The notes under the pieces were generated by a model. It saw only the letters and a program-made list of their open reading frames with translations, ran no database searches and was not told the DNA's origin. A stretch of 64,000 nt of DNA, taken from the NCBI RefSeq assembly GCF_900637515.1, contig NZ_LR134375.1, positions 1,679,001 through 1,743,000 on the forward strand, written 5' to 3'. Shown here piece by piece: positions 1 to 11,351 of the stretch. Position 1 is the stretch's first letter. Every line of letters begins with the position of its first letter. The stretch comes from Veillonella dispar. GTDB taxonomy: Bacteria; Bacillota; Negativicutes; Veillonellales; Veillonellaceae. The translations under genes and the position numbers were made by a program.

Positions 1-192
1 AGTTACTTCAATAGCGTTTGTCAAACGTACACGGGCAACTTTACGAAGCGCGGAGTTTGGTTTCTTTGGAGTAGCTGTGTACACACGAGTACATACACCA
101 CGTTTTTGTGGAGATTCTTGAAGTGCTGGAGCTGTAGATTTTTTAGTCAAGCTCATGCGACCTTTGCGTACTAGCTGATTAATTGTTGGCAT
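1..192 (-). CDS. rpsL: 30S ribosomal protein S12, 3' part outside window
   Basis: Protein S12 of the small subunit decoding centre. Only the first 64 codons are inside the window; the reading frame is still open at position 1, so the C-terminus lies outside. The N-terminus ([12 protein letters not shown]) is the canonical S12 start, and the KKPNSALRK motif that contains the streptomycin-associated lysine is visible at about residues 43-51. An AGGAGGT ribosome binding site lies at about 199-206, just upstream of the ATG at 192. It follows an L7Ae-like gene on the same strand, the usual Firmicute start of the str operon (rpsL-rpsG-fusA). Confidence 0.97.
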   Translation of the reverse strand, partial: MPTINQLVRKGRMSLTKKSTAPALQESPQKRGVCTRVYTATPKKPNSALRKVARVRLTNAIEVT

Positions 193-268
193 TTGGGCAC
201 CTCCTTTCCAAATTTGAGATTTATAATTGATCCGTCATAACAAAGTGTTACATCGGATATTACCAAGA

Positions 269-514
269 TTAACGTAGGATACCTACCGCTGTGGCCCGCA
301 CCTTAATGCGACACGCACGACCAAGGTCATCCATAGTGTGCTTGTCATTCACAGGTATTCCCTGTTCAGCACAAGCATTTCGTATAGGTCCAACTACACT
401 TTCATCACTATCATGTCCTACGAACACATACTTCACAGTCCCTCGTGCAATGTTTTTCAACGTTTGCTTGGCACCGATTGTTTTGTTCATCGACTTCAGA
501 TGGGCAATGTCCAT
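269..514 (-). CDS. L7Ae/L30e-family RNA-binding protein (YbxF-like)
   Basis: Small 81-residue protein of the L7Ae/L30e/S12e family, which in Firmicutes sits between rpoC and rpsL and binds kink-turn RNA. What is seen: the family-like pattern with VFVGHDSDESVVGPI followed by a Cys-containing helix and the closing hydrophobic strand (ATAVGILR). An AAGGAGAA binding site precedes the ATG at 514. The 76-base gap to rpsL suggests cotranscription with the str operon. Family assignment is by sequence pattern and position; its exact role in ribosome assembly or RNA binding is not shown by the sequence. Confidence 0.85.
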   Translation of the reverse strand: MDIAHLKSMNKTIGAKQTLKNIARGTVKYVFVGHDSDESVVGPIRNACAEQGIPVNDKHTMDDLGRACRIKVRATAVGILR

Positions 515-922
515 AGTAAAATTCTCCTTACGAAATTATGCTACTTAGGCATACTTGCCCCTGAGCACTATGTAAGTATACCAATTACACAATCACATGT
601 CAAACGTTTTTCGATGCTCTACACCGCTATACAACTGCATTTTATGTGTACACGTTTCCGTGCGTTTCACAATAGCGAATCATATAACAATATATGTAAT
701 TTTTATGCAAGAATGGTTATTTTATTCTCATTTTTATACATTATTTTCATATTATTTTAATTAATCACATTTCATGTATGCATAATTGATATAACTGAAA
801 AATAAATAGTCATTTTTTCGATTCATTTTATTTGCTTTATTCAAAATAACGATTTTATTAGACTTATTATTTTATTTATCCATATGACACGTCTATCTGT
901 AACAGCAAGTTTGGGATAAAAA
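515..922. other. AT-rich intergenic region upstream of the str operon
   Basis: About 400 bases between the rpoC terminator and the L7Ae-like gene. Very AT-rich, with no ORF that looks like a gene on either strand. It should hold the promoter for the L7Ae-rpsL transcription unit on the minus strand, because the rpoC terminator separates that unit from rpoBC. I could not pick one convincing -35/-10 pair among the many AT-rich candidates. Confidence 0.5.
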
Positions 923-950
923 AAAGAGCGTGCCCTAAGGCACGCTCTTT
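923..950 (-). terminator. rho-independent terminator of rpoBC
   Basis: Perfect 12-bp stem with a 4-base loop (AAAGAGCGTGCC paired with GGCACGCTCTTT), followed on the minus strand by a run of T. It lies 18 bases after the rpoC stop and ends the rpoBC transcript before the str operon. Confidence 0.93.
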
Positions 951-967
951 TATAGTATCCCTATAGA

Positions 968-3900
968 TTATTCTTCTATAGCAGATTCTTCTGTAATATC
1001 GATAATTTCAGGTGTGTTTTTAACAACCTCAATCTTACGGTAACGGCTCATGCCAGTACCAGCAGGGATCAATTTACCGATAATTACGTTTTCTTTTAAG
1101 CCCAATAATGGATCGATTTTACCTTTGATAGCGGCATCTGTAAGAACACGTGTTGTTTCTTGGAAGGACGCTGCAGACAAGAAGGAATCCGTTGCCAAAG
1201 CGGCTTTAGTAATACCCAATAATGTACGTTTGCCTGTAGCATTTTCACGGCCATTAAGAGTAAGACGACGGTTTTCTTCGTCAAAGGTATTAACGTCGAC
1301 CATATCCCCTGGAAGCATATCTGCATCGCCAGCTGTTTCAACTTTTACTTTATGAAGCATTTGACGTACGATAACTTCGATATGTTTATCATTAATTTCT
1401 ACACCTTGAGATTTATATACTTTTTGTACTTCGTATACGAGGTAACGTTGAGTTGCTTCAGTACCCATTACGCGCATAATGTCATGAGGGTTGATAGAAC
1501 CTTCTGTTAAACGTGCACCTAAGGATACAACATCACCGTCTTTAACGATAATGCGAGAACCATAAGGGATGAGGTAATCGAGTTCAATACCGTCTTCACC
1601 AGTGATGAAGATAGTATTAGTACCTTTTTTACCTTCGTTAGGTACAACGCGAACTGTACCTTCGTTTTCTGCGATGATAGCATTACGTTTTGGTTTACGC
1701 GCTTCGAATAATTCTTCGACACGTGGCAAACCTTGTGTAATATCGTCACCTGCGACACCACCTGTATGGAATGTACGCATTGTCAACTGAGTACCAGGTT
1801 CACCGATGGATTGCGCTGCAATAATACCTACAGCTTCACCAACTTGAACTTGACCGCCTGTACCAAGGTCGCGACCATAACACTTGCGACATACACCATA
1901 AGGGCTGCGACAAGTCAATACGGAACGGATTTTAACTGTTTCGTAGTGTTTTACAACTTCATCAGCCAATGGTTCTGTGATTTCACCGTTAAGAGGAACG
2001 ATAACTTCGCCAGTTTCTTTATTAACTAATTCTTCAGCTGCAATACGGCCTACGATACGATCTTTTAATGGTTCAATAACGCCAGTACCCTCAACGATTG
2101 CTTCCACTTCAATACCGTGGATTTCGTTGTTACGTACTTGTACTTCTTTTACATCAGAGTTAAGGATAGCTTCGATGCCTTCTTCAGTGAGGCGAGTATT
2201 AGCAGGGAAGATTTCTACACCTTCACTGTCAACAATTGCTTGTACAGTATCCTTGTTCAACATATTTTGAACCATAGTTTCTTTTAATGTTGCACGGATG
2301 CTGTCGTCACTTTCACCAAGAATAATTTTTTGAACCAAATTAGTATGGTTGATATCGCTATCAGAGCCCAAGTGAGCACCGCGCAATGCGACAGATGTAA
2401 CACCGGATTCTGCAATATCAGCTAAGCATTGTTCGTCCAAGATAGTTTCAGCAGGTACAACAAGTTCCCCTGTTTCTACATTCACTACATCTTTATCTAG
2501 AACACGACCAATAAGCTTGTCTTTCAACAATTCCAATGCTTGACGTGGAGATGTAGCCAAACGAGCGCGTTCACGAACGAGATCGATACCTACAACGTCA
2601 CAATCGTCCTCACGAACGATAACGTCTTGAGATACGTCAACAAGACGACGAGTCAAGTAACCGGAGTCAGCTGTACGAAGCGCTGTATCGGCCAAACCTT
2701 TACGAGCACCATGAGAGGATGTAAAGTAATCCAATACAGTCAAACCTTCTTTAAAGTTTGCTTTGATTGGTAAGTCGATGATACGACCAGATGGATCGGC
2801 CATCAAACCACGCATACCAGCAAGCTGACGGATCTGTTGTTTGTTACCACGGGCACCAGAGATAGCCATCATGTAAACAGGGTTGAAGCCATCTTTGTCA
2901 CGCGCCATATTATCCATCATGGCATCAGTAACATCTTCTGTTGCTTGAGTCCACAATTGGATAGTTTTACGGTAACGTTCTTCTTCTGTAATAAGACCAC
3001 GGCGATACAAGCGAGATACTTTTTCTACTTCTTGTTCTGCTGTGTCTAATAAACCAGTTTTTACTTCTGGTACTTTAATATCTGCAATAGCTACAGTCAT
3101 ACCTGCGCGACGAGCGAAGGAGTAACCCAAGGATTTGATACGGTCCAAAAGTTCTGCAGTTTTTTCATTGCCAAACAATTGGAAGCATTGGTCAACCAAT
3201 TTACCAACTGTTTTCTTATCCATAACCTTACCTAAAGAGTAAGTGCCATCTTCACGTTTTTCGTATTGCCATAATTCTGGGAATAGTGCATTGTTGAAGA
3301 TTAAGCGACCAGCTGTAGTTTCTACACGGCCATGGTCAGGTAAACGGATATAAAGAATATCTTGCAAGCCAATGATATGAGACTCGTATGCAAGCATTAC
3401 TTCGTCATAAGTAGCAAATGTTTTTGCTTTATCACGAGTATCTTCGCGTACAACTGTTAAGTAGTATGTACCCAAGATCATATCTTGAGAAGGTACTGCT
3501 ACTGGTTTACCGTCTTTAGTAGACAAGATGTTATGGCTAGAAAGCATCAATGTACGAGCTTCTGCTTGTGCTTCTACGGACAATGGTAAGTGACACGCCA
3601 TTTGGTCACCGTCAAAGTCGGCGTTGAAGGCTGTACATACTAATGGATGCAATTTGATAGCACGGCCTTCCCAAAGGATTGGTTCGAAGGCTTGGATACC
3701 AAGTCTATGCAATGTAGGGGCACGGTTCAAGAGAACTGGATGTTCTTTGATTACCTCTTCCAAGGATTCCCATACACCAGGGCCAATTCTTTCTACTTGG
3801 CGTTTAGCTGCCTTGATATTGGATGCTTGACCGCGTTCTACCAAACGTTTCATAACAAAAGGTTTGAACAATTCCAATGCCATTTCTTTAGGCAAACCAC

Positions 3901-5170
3901 ATTGGTGCATTTTAAGTTCAGGACCTACTACGATAACGGAACGACCAGAGTAGTCAACACGTTTACCAAGCAAGTTTTGACGGAAACGACCTTGTTTACC
4001 TTTAAGCATATCGGACAAGGATTTCAATGGACGGTTACCAGGACCTGTTACAGGACGGCCACGGCGACCATTATCGATCAATGGGTCAACAGCTTCTTGA
4101 AGCATACGTTTTTCGTTGCGCACGATGATATCAGGAGCACCTAAGTCTAACAAACGTTTCAAACGGTTGTTACGGTTGATAACACGACGGTACAAATCAT
4201 TGAGGTCAGATGTAGCGAAACGACCACCATCTAATTGAACCATAGGGCGCAATTCAGGTGGGATAACAGGGACAACATCCATGATCATCCATTCTGGGCG
4301 GTTGCCAGATTGACGGAATGCTTCTACTACTTCTAAACGACGAACTGCACGGATTTTACGTTGACCACTAGCAGTGTTCAATTCTTCGCGCAATTCAGCA
4401 TTCAATGCTTCAAGATCAAGTTCTGCTAAAAGAGCTTTTACAGCCTCAGCACCCATGTCGATACATACGAAGAGAACCTCTTCAGCAGCGCCCAATTCAT
4501 AACGCTCTTCACGAGTTAATTCTTCGTATTCTTTATCAGCTTCTGGGATTGTTGCATCATCGCGAAGAGCCGCATTATAGCGCTCTTTGCGTTGTGCTTC
4601 ACGAACAATAGCCAAACGTTCGTTACGTTGAGCTACTGTTTCGATTACGACGGATTTACCACCGATAGTATAACCGTCTTCGTTAAATTGAGCTTCATAT
4701 TCGCGGTACTCTTGCTCGGACAACAATTGGCGTTTTGCCAATGGAGTACTAGCTGGATCTACTACGATGTAGGAAGCAAAGTATAATACGCGTTCCAAGG
4801 AACGTGGAGATACATCAAGGATGAGGCCCATGCGGGATGGGATACCTTTAAAGTACCAAATGTGAGATACAGGAGTAGCCAATTGGATATGGCCCATACG
4901 TTCACGACGTACTTTTGCACGTGTAACCTCTACACCACATTTATCGCAGACTACGCCTTTATGGCGAATGCGTTTATATTTGCCGCAGTGACATTCCCAG
5001 TCCTTTGTTGGTCCAAAAATGCGTTCGCAGAATAGACCATCACGTTCTGGCTTCAACGTACGGTAGTTAATAGTTTCAGGTTTCTTAACTTCCCCATGAG
5101 ACCAAGCTAAGATCTGCTCTGGAGAGGCTAAACCGATTCGCATGGAATCGAATTCATTTACGTCTAGCAC
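968..5170 (-). CDS. rpoC: DNA-directed RNA polymerase subunit beta'
   Basis: Beta' subunit of RNA polymerase, 1400 residues. The N-terminal zinc ribbon cysteines are C60, C62, C75 and C78. The catalytic magnesium loop NADFDGDQM lies near residue 518. Near the C-terminus is the conserved stretch with [19 protein letters not shown] (bridge/trigger region) and the second zinc cluster ([13 protein letters not shown]). The catalytic loop sits about 60 residues later than in E. coli, and the visible extra sequence after residue 140 is rich in Arg/Glu, as in other Firmicute-type proteins. A purine-rich site upstream of the ATG at 5170 and a 29-base gap to rpoB indicate one operon. Confidence 0.98.
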   Translation of the reverse strand: MLDVNEFDSMRIGLASPEQILAWSHGEVKKPETINYRTLKPERDGLFCERIFGPTKDWECHCGKYKRIRHKGVVCDKCGVEVTRAKVRRERMGHIQLATPVSHIWYFKGIPSRMGLILDVSPRSLERVLYFASYIVVDPASTPLAKRQLLSEQEYREYEAQFNEDGYTIGGKSVVIETVAQRNERLAIVREAQRKERYNAALRDDATIPEADKEYEELTREERYELGAAEEVLFVCIDMGAEAVKALLAELDLEALNAELREELNTASGQRKIRAVRRLEVVEAFRQSGNRPEWMIMDVVPVIPPELRPMVQLDGGRFATSDLNDLYRRVINRNNRLKRLLDLGAPDIIVRNEKRMLQEAVDPLIDNGRRGRPVTGPGNRPLKSLSDMLKGKQGRFRQNLLGKRVDYSGRSVIVVGPELKMHQCGLPKEMALELFKPFVMKRLVERGQASNIKAAKRQVERIGPGVWESLEEVIKEHPVLLNRAPTLHRLGIQAFEPILWEGRAIKLHPLVCTAFNADFDGDQMACHLPLSVEAQAEARTLMLSSHNILSTKDGKPVAVPSQDMILGTYYLTVVREDTRDKAKTFATYDEVMLAYESHIIGLQDILYIRLPDHGRVETTAGRLIFNNALFPELWQYEKREDGTYSLGKVMDKKTVGKLVDQCFQLFGNEKTAELLDRIKSLGYSFARRAGMTVAIADIKVPEVKTGLLDTAEQEVEKVSRLYRRGLITEEERYRKTIQLWTQATEDVTDAMMDNMARDKDGFNPVYMMAISGARGNKQQIRQLAGMRGLMADPSGRIIDLPIKANFKEGLTVLDYFTSSHGARKGLADTALRTADSGYLTRRLVDVSQDVIVREDDCDVVGIDLVRERARLATSPRQALELLKDKLIGRVLDKDVVNVETGELVVPAETILDEQCLADIAESGVTSVALRGAHLGSDSDINHTNLVQKIILGESDDSIRATLKETMVQNMLNKDTVQAIVDSEGVEIFPANTRLTEEGIEAILNSDVKEVQVRNNEIHGIEVEAIVEGTGVIEPLKDRIVGRIAAEELVNKETGEVIVPLNGEITEPLADEVVKHYETVKIRSVLTCRSPYGVCRKCYGRDLGTGGQVQVGEAVGIIAAQSIGEPGTQLTMRTFHTGGVAGDDITQGLPRVEELFEARKPKRNAIIAENEGTVRVVPNEGKKGTNTIFITGEDGIELDYLIPYGSRIIVKDGDVVSLGARLTEGSINPHDIMRVMGTEATQRYLVYEVQKVYKSQGVEINDKHIEVIVRQMLHKVKVETAGDADMLPGDMVDVNTFDEENRRLTLNGRENATGKRTLLGITKAALATDSFLSAASFQETTRVLTDAAIKGKIDPLLGLKENVIIGKLIPAGTGMSRYRKIEVVKNTPEIIDITEESAIEE

Positions 5171-5199
5171 TACTATCGCTCCCTTCCTTATAGATAGTT

Positions 5200-8100
5200 T
5201 TAGTCTTCATCGTTAGAGGAATCGCCCATTGGGAACGCCAATTGGCTAAGGATATCGTCTTCACCGCCGTTATCAGCAGGTGCTTCTTCCTCTACTACAG
5301 TTACTTCATCAGTTTCTACTGCACTGCCTTCCATAACTTCTTCAATGCCAGTTTCTACCACTTCATCTTCGTCATCAAGTTCTTTCATAACAACTTCTTC
5401 TTGATCTTCATTCAAGATTTTTACATCAAGACCAATACTTTGAAGTTCTTTGAGCAATACCTTGAAGGACTCAGGTACACCTGGTTCAGGGATGTTTTCG
5501 CCTTTAACGATTTTTTCGTATGCTTTCACACGACCAACAACGTCGTCAGACTTAACAGTTAATAGCTCTTGAAGTGTATAAGCTGCGCCATATGCTTCGA
5601 GAGCCCAAACTTCCATTTCCCCGAAACGTTGACCACCGAATTGAGCTTTACCGCCCAATGGTTGTTGTGTAACAAGGGAGTACGGACCTGTGGAACGAGC
5701 ATGGATTTTATCATCAACCAAGTGATGGAGTTTAAGCATGTATACGTAACCAACAGTTACACGGTTATCCATAGGTTCACCAGTACGACCATCGTACAAT
5801 ACTGTTTTACCATCATCGGAACGACCAGCAATGCCTAATGTTTCAAATACGTCTTTTTCATGCGCACCATCAAATACAGGTGTAGCAATATGAATACCAG
5901 CTACATCTGGTTTTGGCATGCCATATGTTTCATAATCGTAACCAAGGCCTTCGAGTTCATGACGAATTTCAACGCGTTTAGCACGAGCAGATTCAATATG
6001 GTTCAATGTAGTTTTAACTTTATTAATAGCTTCTAATTCTTCTACAAGAGCTGGATCCATTTCTGGAGCGTCTTCTTCAGAGTCGAAGAATTCTACATGA
6101 AGTGCATTGTATTTAGCTTCAATAGCTTTAAGCTCTTTATAACGAGCTTCGCCACCAAGAGCTTCAAGTTTCTTTTGCGCTGCAGATTCTACATGGCCAA
6201 GAATTTGAGATTTCAAGTCGATGATTTTTTCATCGATGTCGAAATGAGGAACTGTCACATCTTCTTTAGCTTTTGCTTCTAATTCTTCAATTTCAGCATA
6301 TAAGCCGCGAATAGCGTCAATTTGTTCCCAATAAGATGCATCAGTACGAGCTTCTTTCAATACATTTTGAATGTGAAGGTCTGTAGCTTTGATTTTCATA
6401 CCTAAGCCTTGAACAGCCCAACCCAAGTGAGTTTCAAGAACCTGACCGATGTTCATACGAGAAGGTACGCCCAATGGGTTCAATACGATTTGTACTGGAG
6501 TACCATCTGGAAGGAATGGCATATCTTCTTTTCTCATAACGCGAGAAACGACACCTTTGTTACCATGACGGCCCGCCATTTTATCGCCTTCATGAATCTT
6601 ACGTTTTTGAGCGATGTATACGCGAACAAGTTTATTTACACCTGGTTGTAATTCGTCGCCGTTTTCACGAGTAAAGACTTTAACGTCTACTACTTTACCA
6701 GATTCGCCATGAGGTACACGCAAGGATGTGTCGCGAACTTCACGTTCTTTGTCGCCAAAGATAGCGCGCAATAAACGTTCCTCTGGAGTAAGTTCAGTTT
6801 CGCCTTTTGGTGTAGCTTTACCTACTAGGATATCGCCAGGGTGTACTTCTGCACCAATGCAGATAATACCTTCTTCATCTAAGTTTTTAAGTGTGTCGTC
6901 ACCAGTATTAGGCAATTCGCGAGTGATTTCTTCAGCGCCTAATTTAGTGTCGCGCGCATCACATTCGTATTCTTCAATATGAATGGATGTATAGATATCT
7001 TCTTTGCAAAGTTCTTCACTAAGCAAGATCGCATCTTCGTAGTTATAACCTTCCCAAGGCATGAACGCTACAAGAACGTTATAACCTAATGCCAATTCGC
7101 CGCCATCAGTAGCAGGACCGTCAGCCAACACTTGACCTTTTACAACATGGTCGCCACGATTAACGATTGGTTTTTGGTTAAAGCATGTGGATTGGTTAGA
7201 ACGAAGGAATTTATTCATACGGTATACATCAACACGACCATCGCTATCGCGAAGAACGTGGATTTCATTACCCCAGCAACGTACAACTTTACCAGCTTCA
7301 CGGGCAAGTACGCAAACACCGGAGTCAGTAGCTGCTGTATATTCCATACCTGTACCAACAAGTGGAGCTTGCGCACGCAAGAGTGGTACCGCTTGACGTT
7401 GCATGTTCGCACCCATCAAGGCACGGTTAGCATCGTCATTTTCAAGGAATGGAATCATAGCTGTACCAATGGATACAACTTCTTTTGGACTAACGTCCAT
7501 GTAGTCAACCTTATCAGGTGTAACTTCTAATACATCATGACCACGACGACAAGCAACATGTTCATTAGTGAAGTAACCTTCCGCATCGATTGGAGAGTTC
7601 GCTTGGGCAATTGTCATGCCTTCTTCTTCATCAGCTGTCATATATACAACGGAATCAGTGACACGAACTTTTACAACCTTGTCTGCATCAGCGCCTGTAC
7701 CATAGATTTTTTCTACTTTACGGTATGGAGCCTCAATGAAACCGAATTCATTTACCTTCGCATAGTTAGACAAGGAGTTGATCAAACCGATGTTTGGACC
7801 TTCTGGAGTTTCAATTGGACACATGCGGCCATAGTGAGAGTGATGCACGTCACGAACTTCGAAGCCTGCACGCTCACGAGATAAACCGCCAGGGCCAAGG
7901 GCAGATAGACGACGTTTATGAGTCAATTCTGCTAATGGGTTTGTTTGGTCCATGAACTGAGACAATTGGGAGGAACCAAAGAATTCTTTGATTGCTGCCA
8001 CTACAGGTCGAATGTTAATCAACGCTTGAGGCGTAATAGATTCGATTTCTTGAATTGTCATACGTTCACGAACAACACGTTCCATACGAGTTAAACCAAT

Positions 8101-9342
8101 ACGGAATTGGTTTTGTAACAATTCACCTACACAACGAAGACGACGGTTACCCAAGTGGTCGATATCATCTGTATGACCTGCTCCATCCATAAGGTTGAGC
8201 AAATAAGAGATGTTAGCGATCATGTCTTCACGTGTTACTGTACGGTGATCATATGGCAAGTTGCAGTTGTTACAGATAACTTTGGATTCTACACCATCGT
8301 TATTTACGATGTAGAACTCAGCGAAACCTTCACCATCGAATACATGGCTATTAGCAACGATATCAAGTTGTTCTTCTCCAACTTGTACACCTGCATCAAG
8401 AATGATTTCGCCAGTTTCTGGATCTACGATTGGTTGAGCCAATGTTTGACCCAACATACGTTGACGCCAGCCAAGTTTTTTGTTCAATTTGTAACGACCA
8501 ACGCGCGCTAAATCATAACGGCGTGCATCGAAGAACAAGTTGTCGAACAAGTTACGAGCAGACTCTACTGTTGGAGGCTCGCCTGGACGTAATTTTTTAT
8601 AGATTTCAACCAATGCTTCATCAGCAGATTGAGTTGTATCTTTTTCTAATGTACGAACGATGCGTTCATCATATACTGGCAAACCATCTTCATCAGTTTT
8701 ACCATTCCAGAAGAGGTCAAGGATGCTTTCATTAGTATCCCAACCTAATGCACGTACCAATACAGTAGCTGGTAATTTACGGTTACGGTCAATACGAACA
8801 GCAACAACTTCGCTTGCGTCAGTTTCAAGCTCAATCCATGCGCCACGGTTAGGAATAACTGTGGAATCGTACAAACGGTTACCCATTGTATCGATTTCTT
8901 TATTGTAGTAAACGCCTGGAGAACGTACCAATTGGGATACGATTACACGTTCTGCACCATTGATGATGAAAGTACCTGTGTCAGTCATCAATGGGAAATC
9001 GCCCATGAATACTTCTTGTTCTTTAATGTCCATATTTTCTGGATCATTATTTACTAAGCGAATATTTACACGAAGTGGTGCTGCGTAAGTAGCATCACGG
9101 TTTTTACATTCATTAATATCATACTTAGGTTCACCTAAGCTGAAACCTTCGAAAGAAAGAACTAGATTACCTGAATTGTCTTTAATCGGAGAAATATCGT
9201 TGAAAATATTTTGTAAACCACTCTCCAAGAACCACTCATACGATTTACGCTGAATGTCCAATAAATGCGGCATCTTGATAACTTCGTTAATTTTTGCGTA
9301 CGTATAACGAGTTCGTTTGCCTACCTGTTCAGGTTTGAACAT
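5200..9342 (-). CDS. rpoB: DNA-directed RNA polymerase subunit beta
   Basis: Beta subunit of RNA polymerase, 1380 residues from the start chosen here. The rifampicin-binding region ([31 protein letters not shown] in family alignments) is intact, as are the [11 protein letters not shown] and [11 protein letters not shown] motifs. The frame extends 13 codons further up to 9381, but the ATG at 9342 ([13 protein letters not shown]) is preceded by AGGGGTGA at a suitable distance and begins where beta subunits normally begin, whereas the 9381 codon has no binding site. The C-terminus is a long acidic tail rich in Glu/Asp/Val. The promoter proposed at 9583-9611 would give a leader of about 235 bases. 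Confidence 0.98.
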   Translation of the reverse strand: MFKPEQVGKRTRYTYAKINEVIKMPHLLDIQRKSYEWFLESGLQNIFNDISPIKDNSGNLVLSFEGFSLGEPKYDINECKNRDATYAAPLRVNIRLVNNDPENMDIKEQEVFMGDFPLMTDTGTFIINGAERVIVSQLVRSPGVYYNKEIDTMGNRLYDSTVIPNRGAWIELETDASEVVAVRIDRNRKLPATVLVRALGWDTNESILDLFWNGKTDEDGLPVYDERIVRTLEKDTTQSADEALVEIYKKLRPGEPPTVESARNLFDNLFFDARRYDLARVGRYKLNKKLGWRQRMLGQTLAQPIVDPETGEIILDAGVQVGEEQLDIVANSHVFDGEGFAEFYIVNNDGVESKVICNNCNLPYDHRTVTREDMIANISYLLNLMDGAGHTDDIDHLGNRRLRCVGELLQNQFRIGLTRMERVVRERMTIQEIESITPQALINIRPVVAAIKEFFGSSQLSQFMDQTNPLAELTHKRRLSALGPGGLSRERAGFEVRDVHHSHYGRMCPIETPEGPNIGLINSLSNYAKVNEFGFIEAPYRKVEKIYGTGADADKVVKVRVTDSVVYMTADEEEGMTIAQANSPIDAEGYFTNEHVACRRGHDVLEVTPDKVDYMDVSPKEVVSIGTAMIPFLENDDANRALMGANMQRQAVPLLRAQAPLVGTGMEYTAATDSGVCVLAREAGKVVRCWGNEIHVLRDSDGRVDVYRMNKFLRSNQSTCFNQKPIVNRGDHVVKGQVLADGPATDGGELALGYNVLVAFMPWEGYNYEDAILLSEELCKEDIYTSIHIEEYECDARDTKLGAEEITRELPNTGDDTLKNLDEEGIICIGAEVHPGDILVGKATPKGETELTPEERLLRAIFGDKEREVRDTSLRVPHGESGKVVDVKVFTRENGDELQPGVNKLVRVYIAQKRKIHEGDKMAGRHGNKGVVSRVMRKEDMPFLPDGTPVQIVLNPLGVPSRMNIGQVLETHLGWAVQGLGMKIKATDLHIQNVLKEARTDASYWEQIDAIRGLYAEIEELEAKAKEDVTVPHFDIDEKIIDLKSQILGHVESAAQKKLEALGGEARYKELKAIEAKYNALHVEFFDSEEDAPEMDPALVEELEAINKVKTTLNHIESARAKRVEIRHELEGLGYDYETYGMPKPDVAGIHIATPVFDGAHEKDVFETLGIAGRSDDGKTVLYDGRTGEPMDNRVTVGYVYMLKLHHLVDDKIHARSTGPYSLVTQQPLGGKAQFGGQRFGEMEVWALEAYGAAYTLQELLTVKSDDVVGRVKAYEKIVKGENIPEPGVPESFKVLLKELQSIGLDVKILNEDQEEVVMKELDDEDEVVETGIEEVMEGSAVETDEVTVVEEEAPADNGGEDDILSQLAFPMGDSSNDED

Positions 9343-9532
9343 ATTTGCTTTCACCCCTATCAAAACACACTGGTCTACCATTTTCTATAACGGCACGGAA
9401 AAGACATCTTACAGGTCTCAGTTTTCCTGCTCGGATAACGTCAAATAAAGCAAGGCCCATTTCATTTTTAAAAATAACCTTGCTTTCCATTAACCAAGCA
9501 CAACCTTGGAAGAAAACCTCATCACTATTCAA
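9329..9532 (-). CDS. possible leader ORF overlapping the rpoB start
   Basis: A 67-codon open frame in the rpoB leader that overlaps the first 14 bases of rpoB in another frame. It would begin with TTG at 9532 or with ATG at 9490; neither has a good ribosome binding site. The predicted product has a mixed hydrophobic/basic composition with several Cys, without a signal peptide or a recognised domain. It could be a translated leader that couples to rpoB, or chance. I do not recognise a family. Confidence 0.25.
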   Translation of the reverse strand: MNSDEVFFQGCAWLMESKVIFKNEMGLALFDVIRAGKLRPVRCLFRAVIENGRPVCFDRGESKYVQT

Positions 9533-9582
9533 GTTATAGTTTTTATATCCAAAAGCAGGAAACGCTACTTTTGCAATATATA

Positions 9583-9611
9583 ATTCTATCAGTATTAAAA
9601 AAGACTGTCAA
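9583..9611 (-). promoter_or_regulatory. probable rpoB promoter, overlapping the aspA terminator
   Basis: On the minus strand TTGACA (9611-9606), a 17-base spacer and TAGAAT (9588-9583). The -35 hexamer is built from the 3' arm of the aspA terminator hairpin, so termination and initiation signals share the same bases. No other equally good pair was found between aspA and rpoB. Confidence 0.7.
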
Positions 9612-9632
9612 CCAAAAGGGTTGACAGTCTTT
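9600..9632 (-). terminator. rho-independent terminator of aspA
   Basis: Inverted repeat AAAGACTGTCAACC / GGTTGACAGTCTTT, 14 bp with a 5-base loop, followed by TTTTTT on the minus strand. It lies about 40 bases after the aspA stop codon. Confidence 0.9.
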
Positions 9633-9673
9633 CATTTTCATGCTTTATTCATGTATCAAAACAACTGACTATG

Positions 9674-11089
9674 TTAGTTGCCTTTATGTTTTAAAAGATT
9701 AGCACCAGCAATACCAGGGCGAGTCATTTCTTTAGGAGAAAGGATATGATTGATTTCATCTTCAGTCAACAAACCTTTTTCCAAGATGATATCACGGATA
9801 GCACGACCAGTGGTATATGCTTCTTTCGCAAGAGAAGATGCTGTTTCATAGCCAAGGTGTGGCAACAATGCTGTTACGATACCAACGGAACGATTCAACC
9901 AGTATTCGCATTGTTCACGATCTACTTCAAGATCCACGAGTAATTTATCAACGAATGTATTTACACCGTTTTTGAGGTAGCAAAGATTATTGAACAAATT
10001 GTAAGCCAATACAGGTTCCATTACGTTCAATTCGAATTGACCATTTTCTACAGCCAATGTGATGGTTAAGTCATTACCGATAACTTGATAACATACTTGG
10101 TTCAATACTTCGGCGATAACAGGGTTAACCTTGCCTGGCATGATGGAAGAACCAGGTTGACGAGCTGGTAATTTTAATTCCCCAATACCACAACGAGGAC
10201 CAGATGCCATCAAGCGGAAGTCGTTGGCCATTTTAATCAATACGAGAGCAGTAACTTTCAAACCGCTGGAAATATCTGCAAAGATATCTGTATTGTTAGT
10301 AGCATCAATTAAGTTTTCAGCTGTATAGAATGGTTCGCCTACTACTTCACTAAGTTCGTATGCTACATCATGAATATAATTAGGTTCCGCGTTAAGGCCT
10401 GTACCAACTGCAGTAGCACCCATGTTAATTACATGTGCACCTTCAACGGCAGATTTAATACGTTTAATACCGCGGCGAACACCAGATGCATAGGCACCCA
10501 TTTCTTGGCCTAATGTAATTGGCACCGCATCTTGTAAATGAGTGCGACCCATTTTCAAAATTCCGCTATATTCATCAGCCTTTTTCTCAAGTTCATCAAC
10601 AAGGCGTTGTAATGCTTCAAGTAAAGGTTTAGATTTTAAAATTGCACATACCTTGATTGCTGTTGGGAAAGCATCATTTGTAGATTGTGCCATATTACAA
10701 TGGTTGTTAGGGCTTACAATATCATAGCTTCCTTTTGGATGCCCCAAAATTTCACAAGCACGGTTAGCCAATACTTCGTTCATATTCATGTTTACAGAAG
10801 TACCTGCACCACCTTGAATTGGATCAACAGGGAATTGGTCAGCAAATTGACCTTCAATTACTTCGTCTGCAGCTTGTACAATAGCTTTACCAATAGATAC
10901 ATTTAAGCGACCAGTTTTCATATTCGCTAAAGCAGATGCTTTTTTAACCATTGCCAATGCTTTGATAAAGTCTTGGTCCAAATGTTTTCCTGTAATATGG
11001 AAGTTTTCTAATGCACGAATTGTTTGTACACCGTAATATAATTCATCAGCTACTTCTAATTCACCTAAGAAATCATGTTCTTTTCTCAT
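9674..11089 (-). CDS. aspA: aspartate ammonia-lyase (aspartase)
   Basis: Cytoplasmic enzyme converting L-aspartate to fumarate and ammonia; 471 residues, normal for the family. The superfamily signature GSSIMPGKVNP, which forms the flexible catalytic loop, is at about residues 318-328, and the conserved TSTNxN-like region appears as AGTSVNMNMNEVLANRA near residue 100. Class II fumarase belongs to the same superfamily, but the MNEVLANRA and KMGRTHLQDAVP pattern fits aspartase, and this genome segment already has a class I fumarase. A purine-rich binding site precedes the ATG. The gene lies between rplL and rpoB, where it is not usually found, with its own terminator. It would supply fumarate for anaerobic reduction to succinate. 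Confidence 0.93.
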   Translation of the reverse strand: MRKEHDFLGELEVADELYYGVQTIRALENFHITGKHLDQDFIKALAMVKKASALANMKTGRLNVSIGKAIVQAADEVIEGQFADQFPVDPIQGGAGTSVNMNMNEVLANRACEILGHPKGSYDIVSPNNHCNMAQSTNDAFPTAIKVCAILKSKPLLEALQRLVDELEKKADEYSGILKMGRTHLQDAVPITLGQEMGAYASGVRRGIKRIKSAVEGAHVINMGATAVGTGLNAEPNYIHDVAYELSEVVGEPFYTAENLIDATNNTDIFADISSGLKVTALVLIKMANDFRLMASGPRCGIGELKLPARQPGSSIMPGKVNPVIAEVLNQVCYQVIGNDLTITLAVENGQFELNVMEPVLAYNLFNNLCYLKNGVNTFVDKLLVDLEVDREQCEYWLNRSVGIVTALLPHLGYETASSLAKEAYTTGRAIRDIILEKGLLTEDEINHILSPKEMTRPGIAGANLLKHKGN

Positions 11090-11351
11090 AATAAATCCTC
11101 TTTCTACTATTTTTATACAAAATAGTATTTCAATGAAACGGTTTTATCTTACGCGCTCATTATAGCATGTATTTTGTATACATAAAAGTCATTTCATGTA
11201 TTCTGTACAAACAATATTCTATACAATATATTATTTCATAAATAATTTTTTTGTAACTATTTCCATATTGCTAAAAGCTTTATCTTTCATTGGTTTAATT
11301 ATTACACGCCCTATAGTACAATAATATAAACTATGTAAGTAAGGAGTAATT
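11090..11351. promoter_or_regulatory. divergent control region aspA / glycosyltransferase
   Basis: 262 AT-rich bases between two divergent genes. A perfect inverted repeat ACTATTTT-5-AAAATAGT lies at 11106-11126, just upstream of aspA. A near-identical 17-mer beginning CATGTATT occurs twice, at 11166-11182 and 11195-11211. These look like operator or attenuator elements, but no factor can be named from the sequence. Confidence 0.4.

Noticed and set aside
291-760. Open frames opposite the L7Ae-like gene
   Set aside because: They are the antisense of a real gene plus AT-rich spacer; the amino-acid composition is low-quality and there is no binding site.
1602-9300. Many plus-strand frames opposite rpoB and rpoC
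   Set aside because: All are shadows of two clearly recognised genes on the minus strand; none has a plausible start or product.
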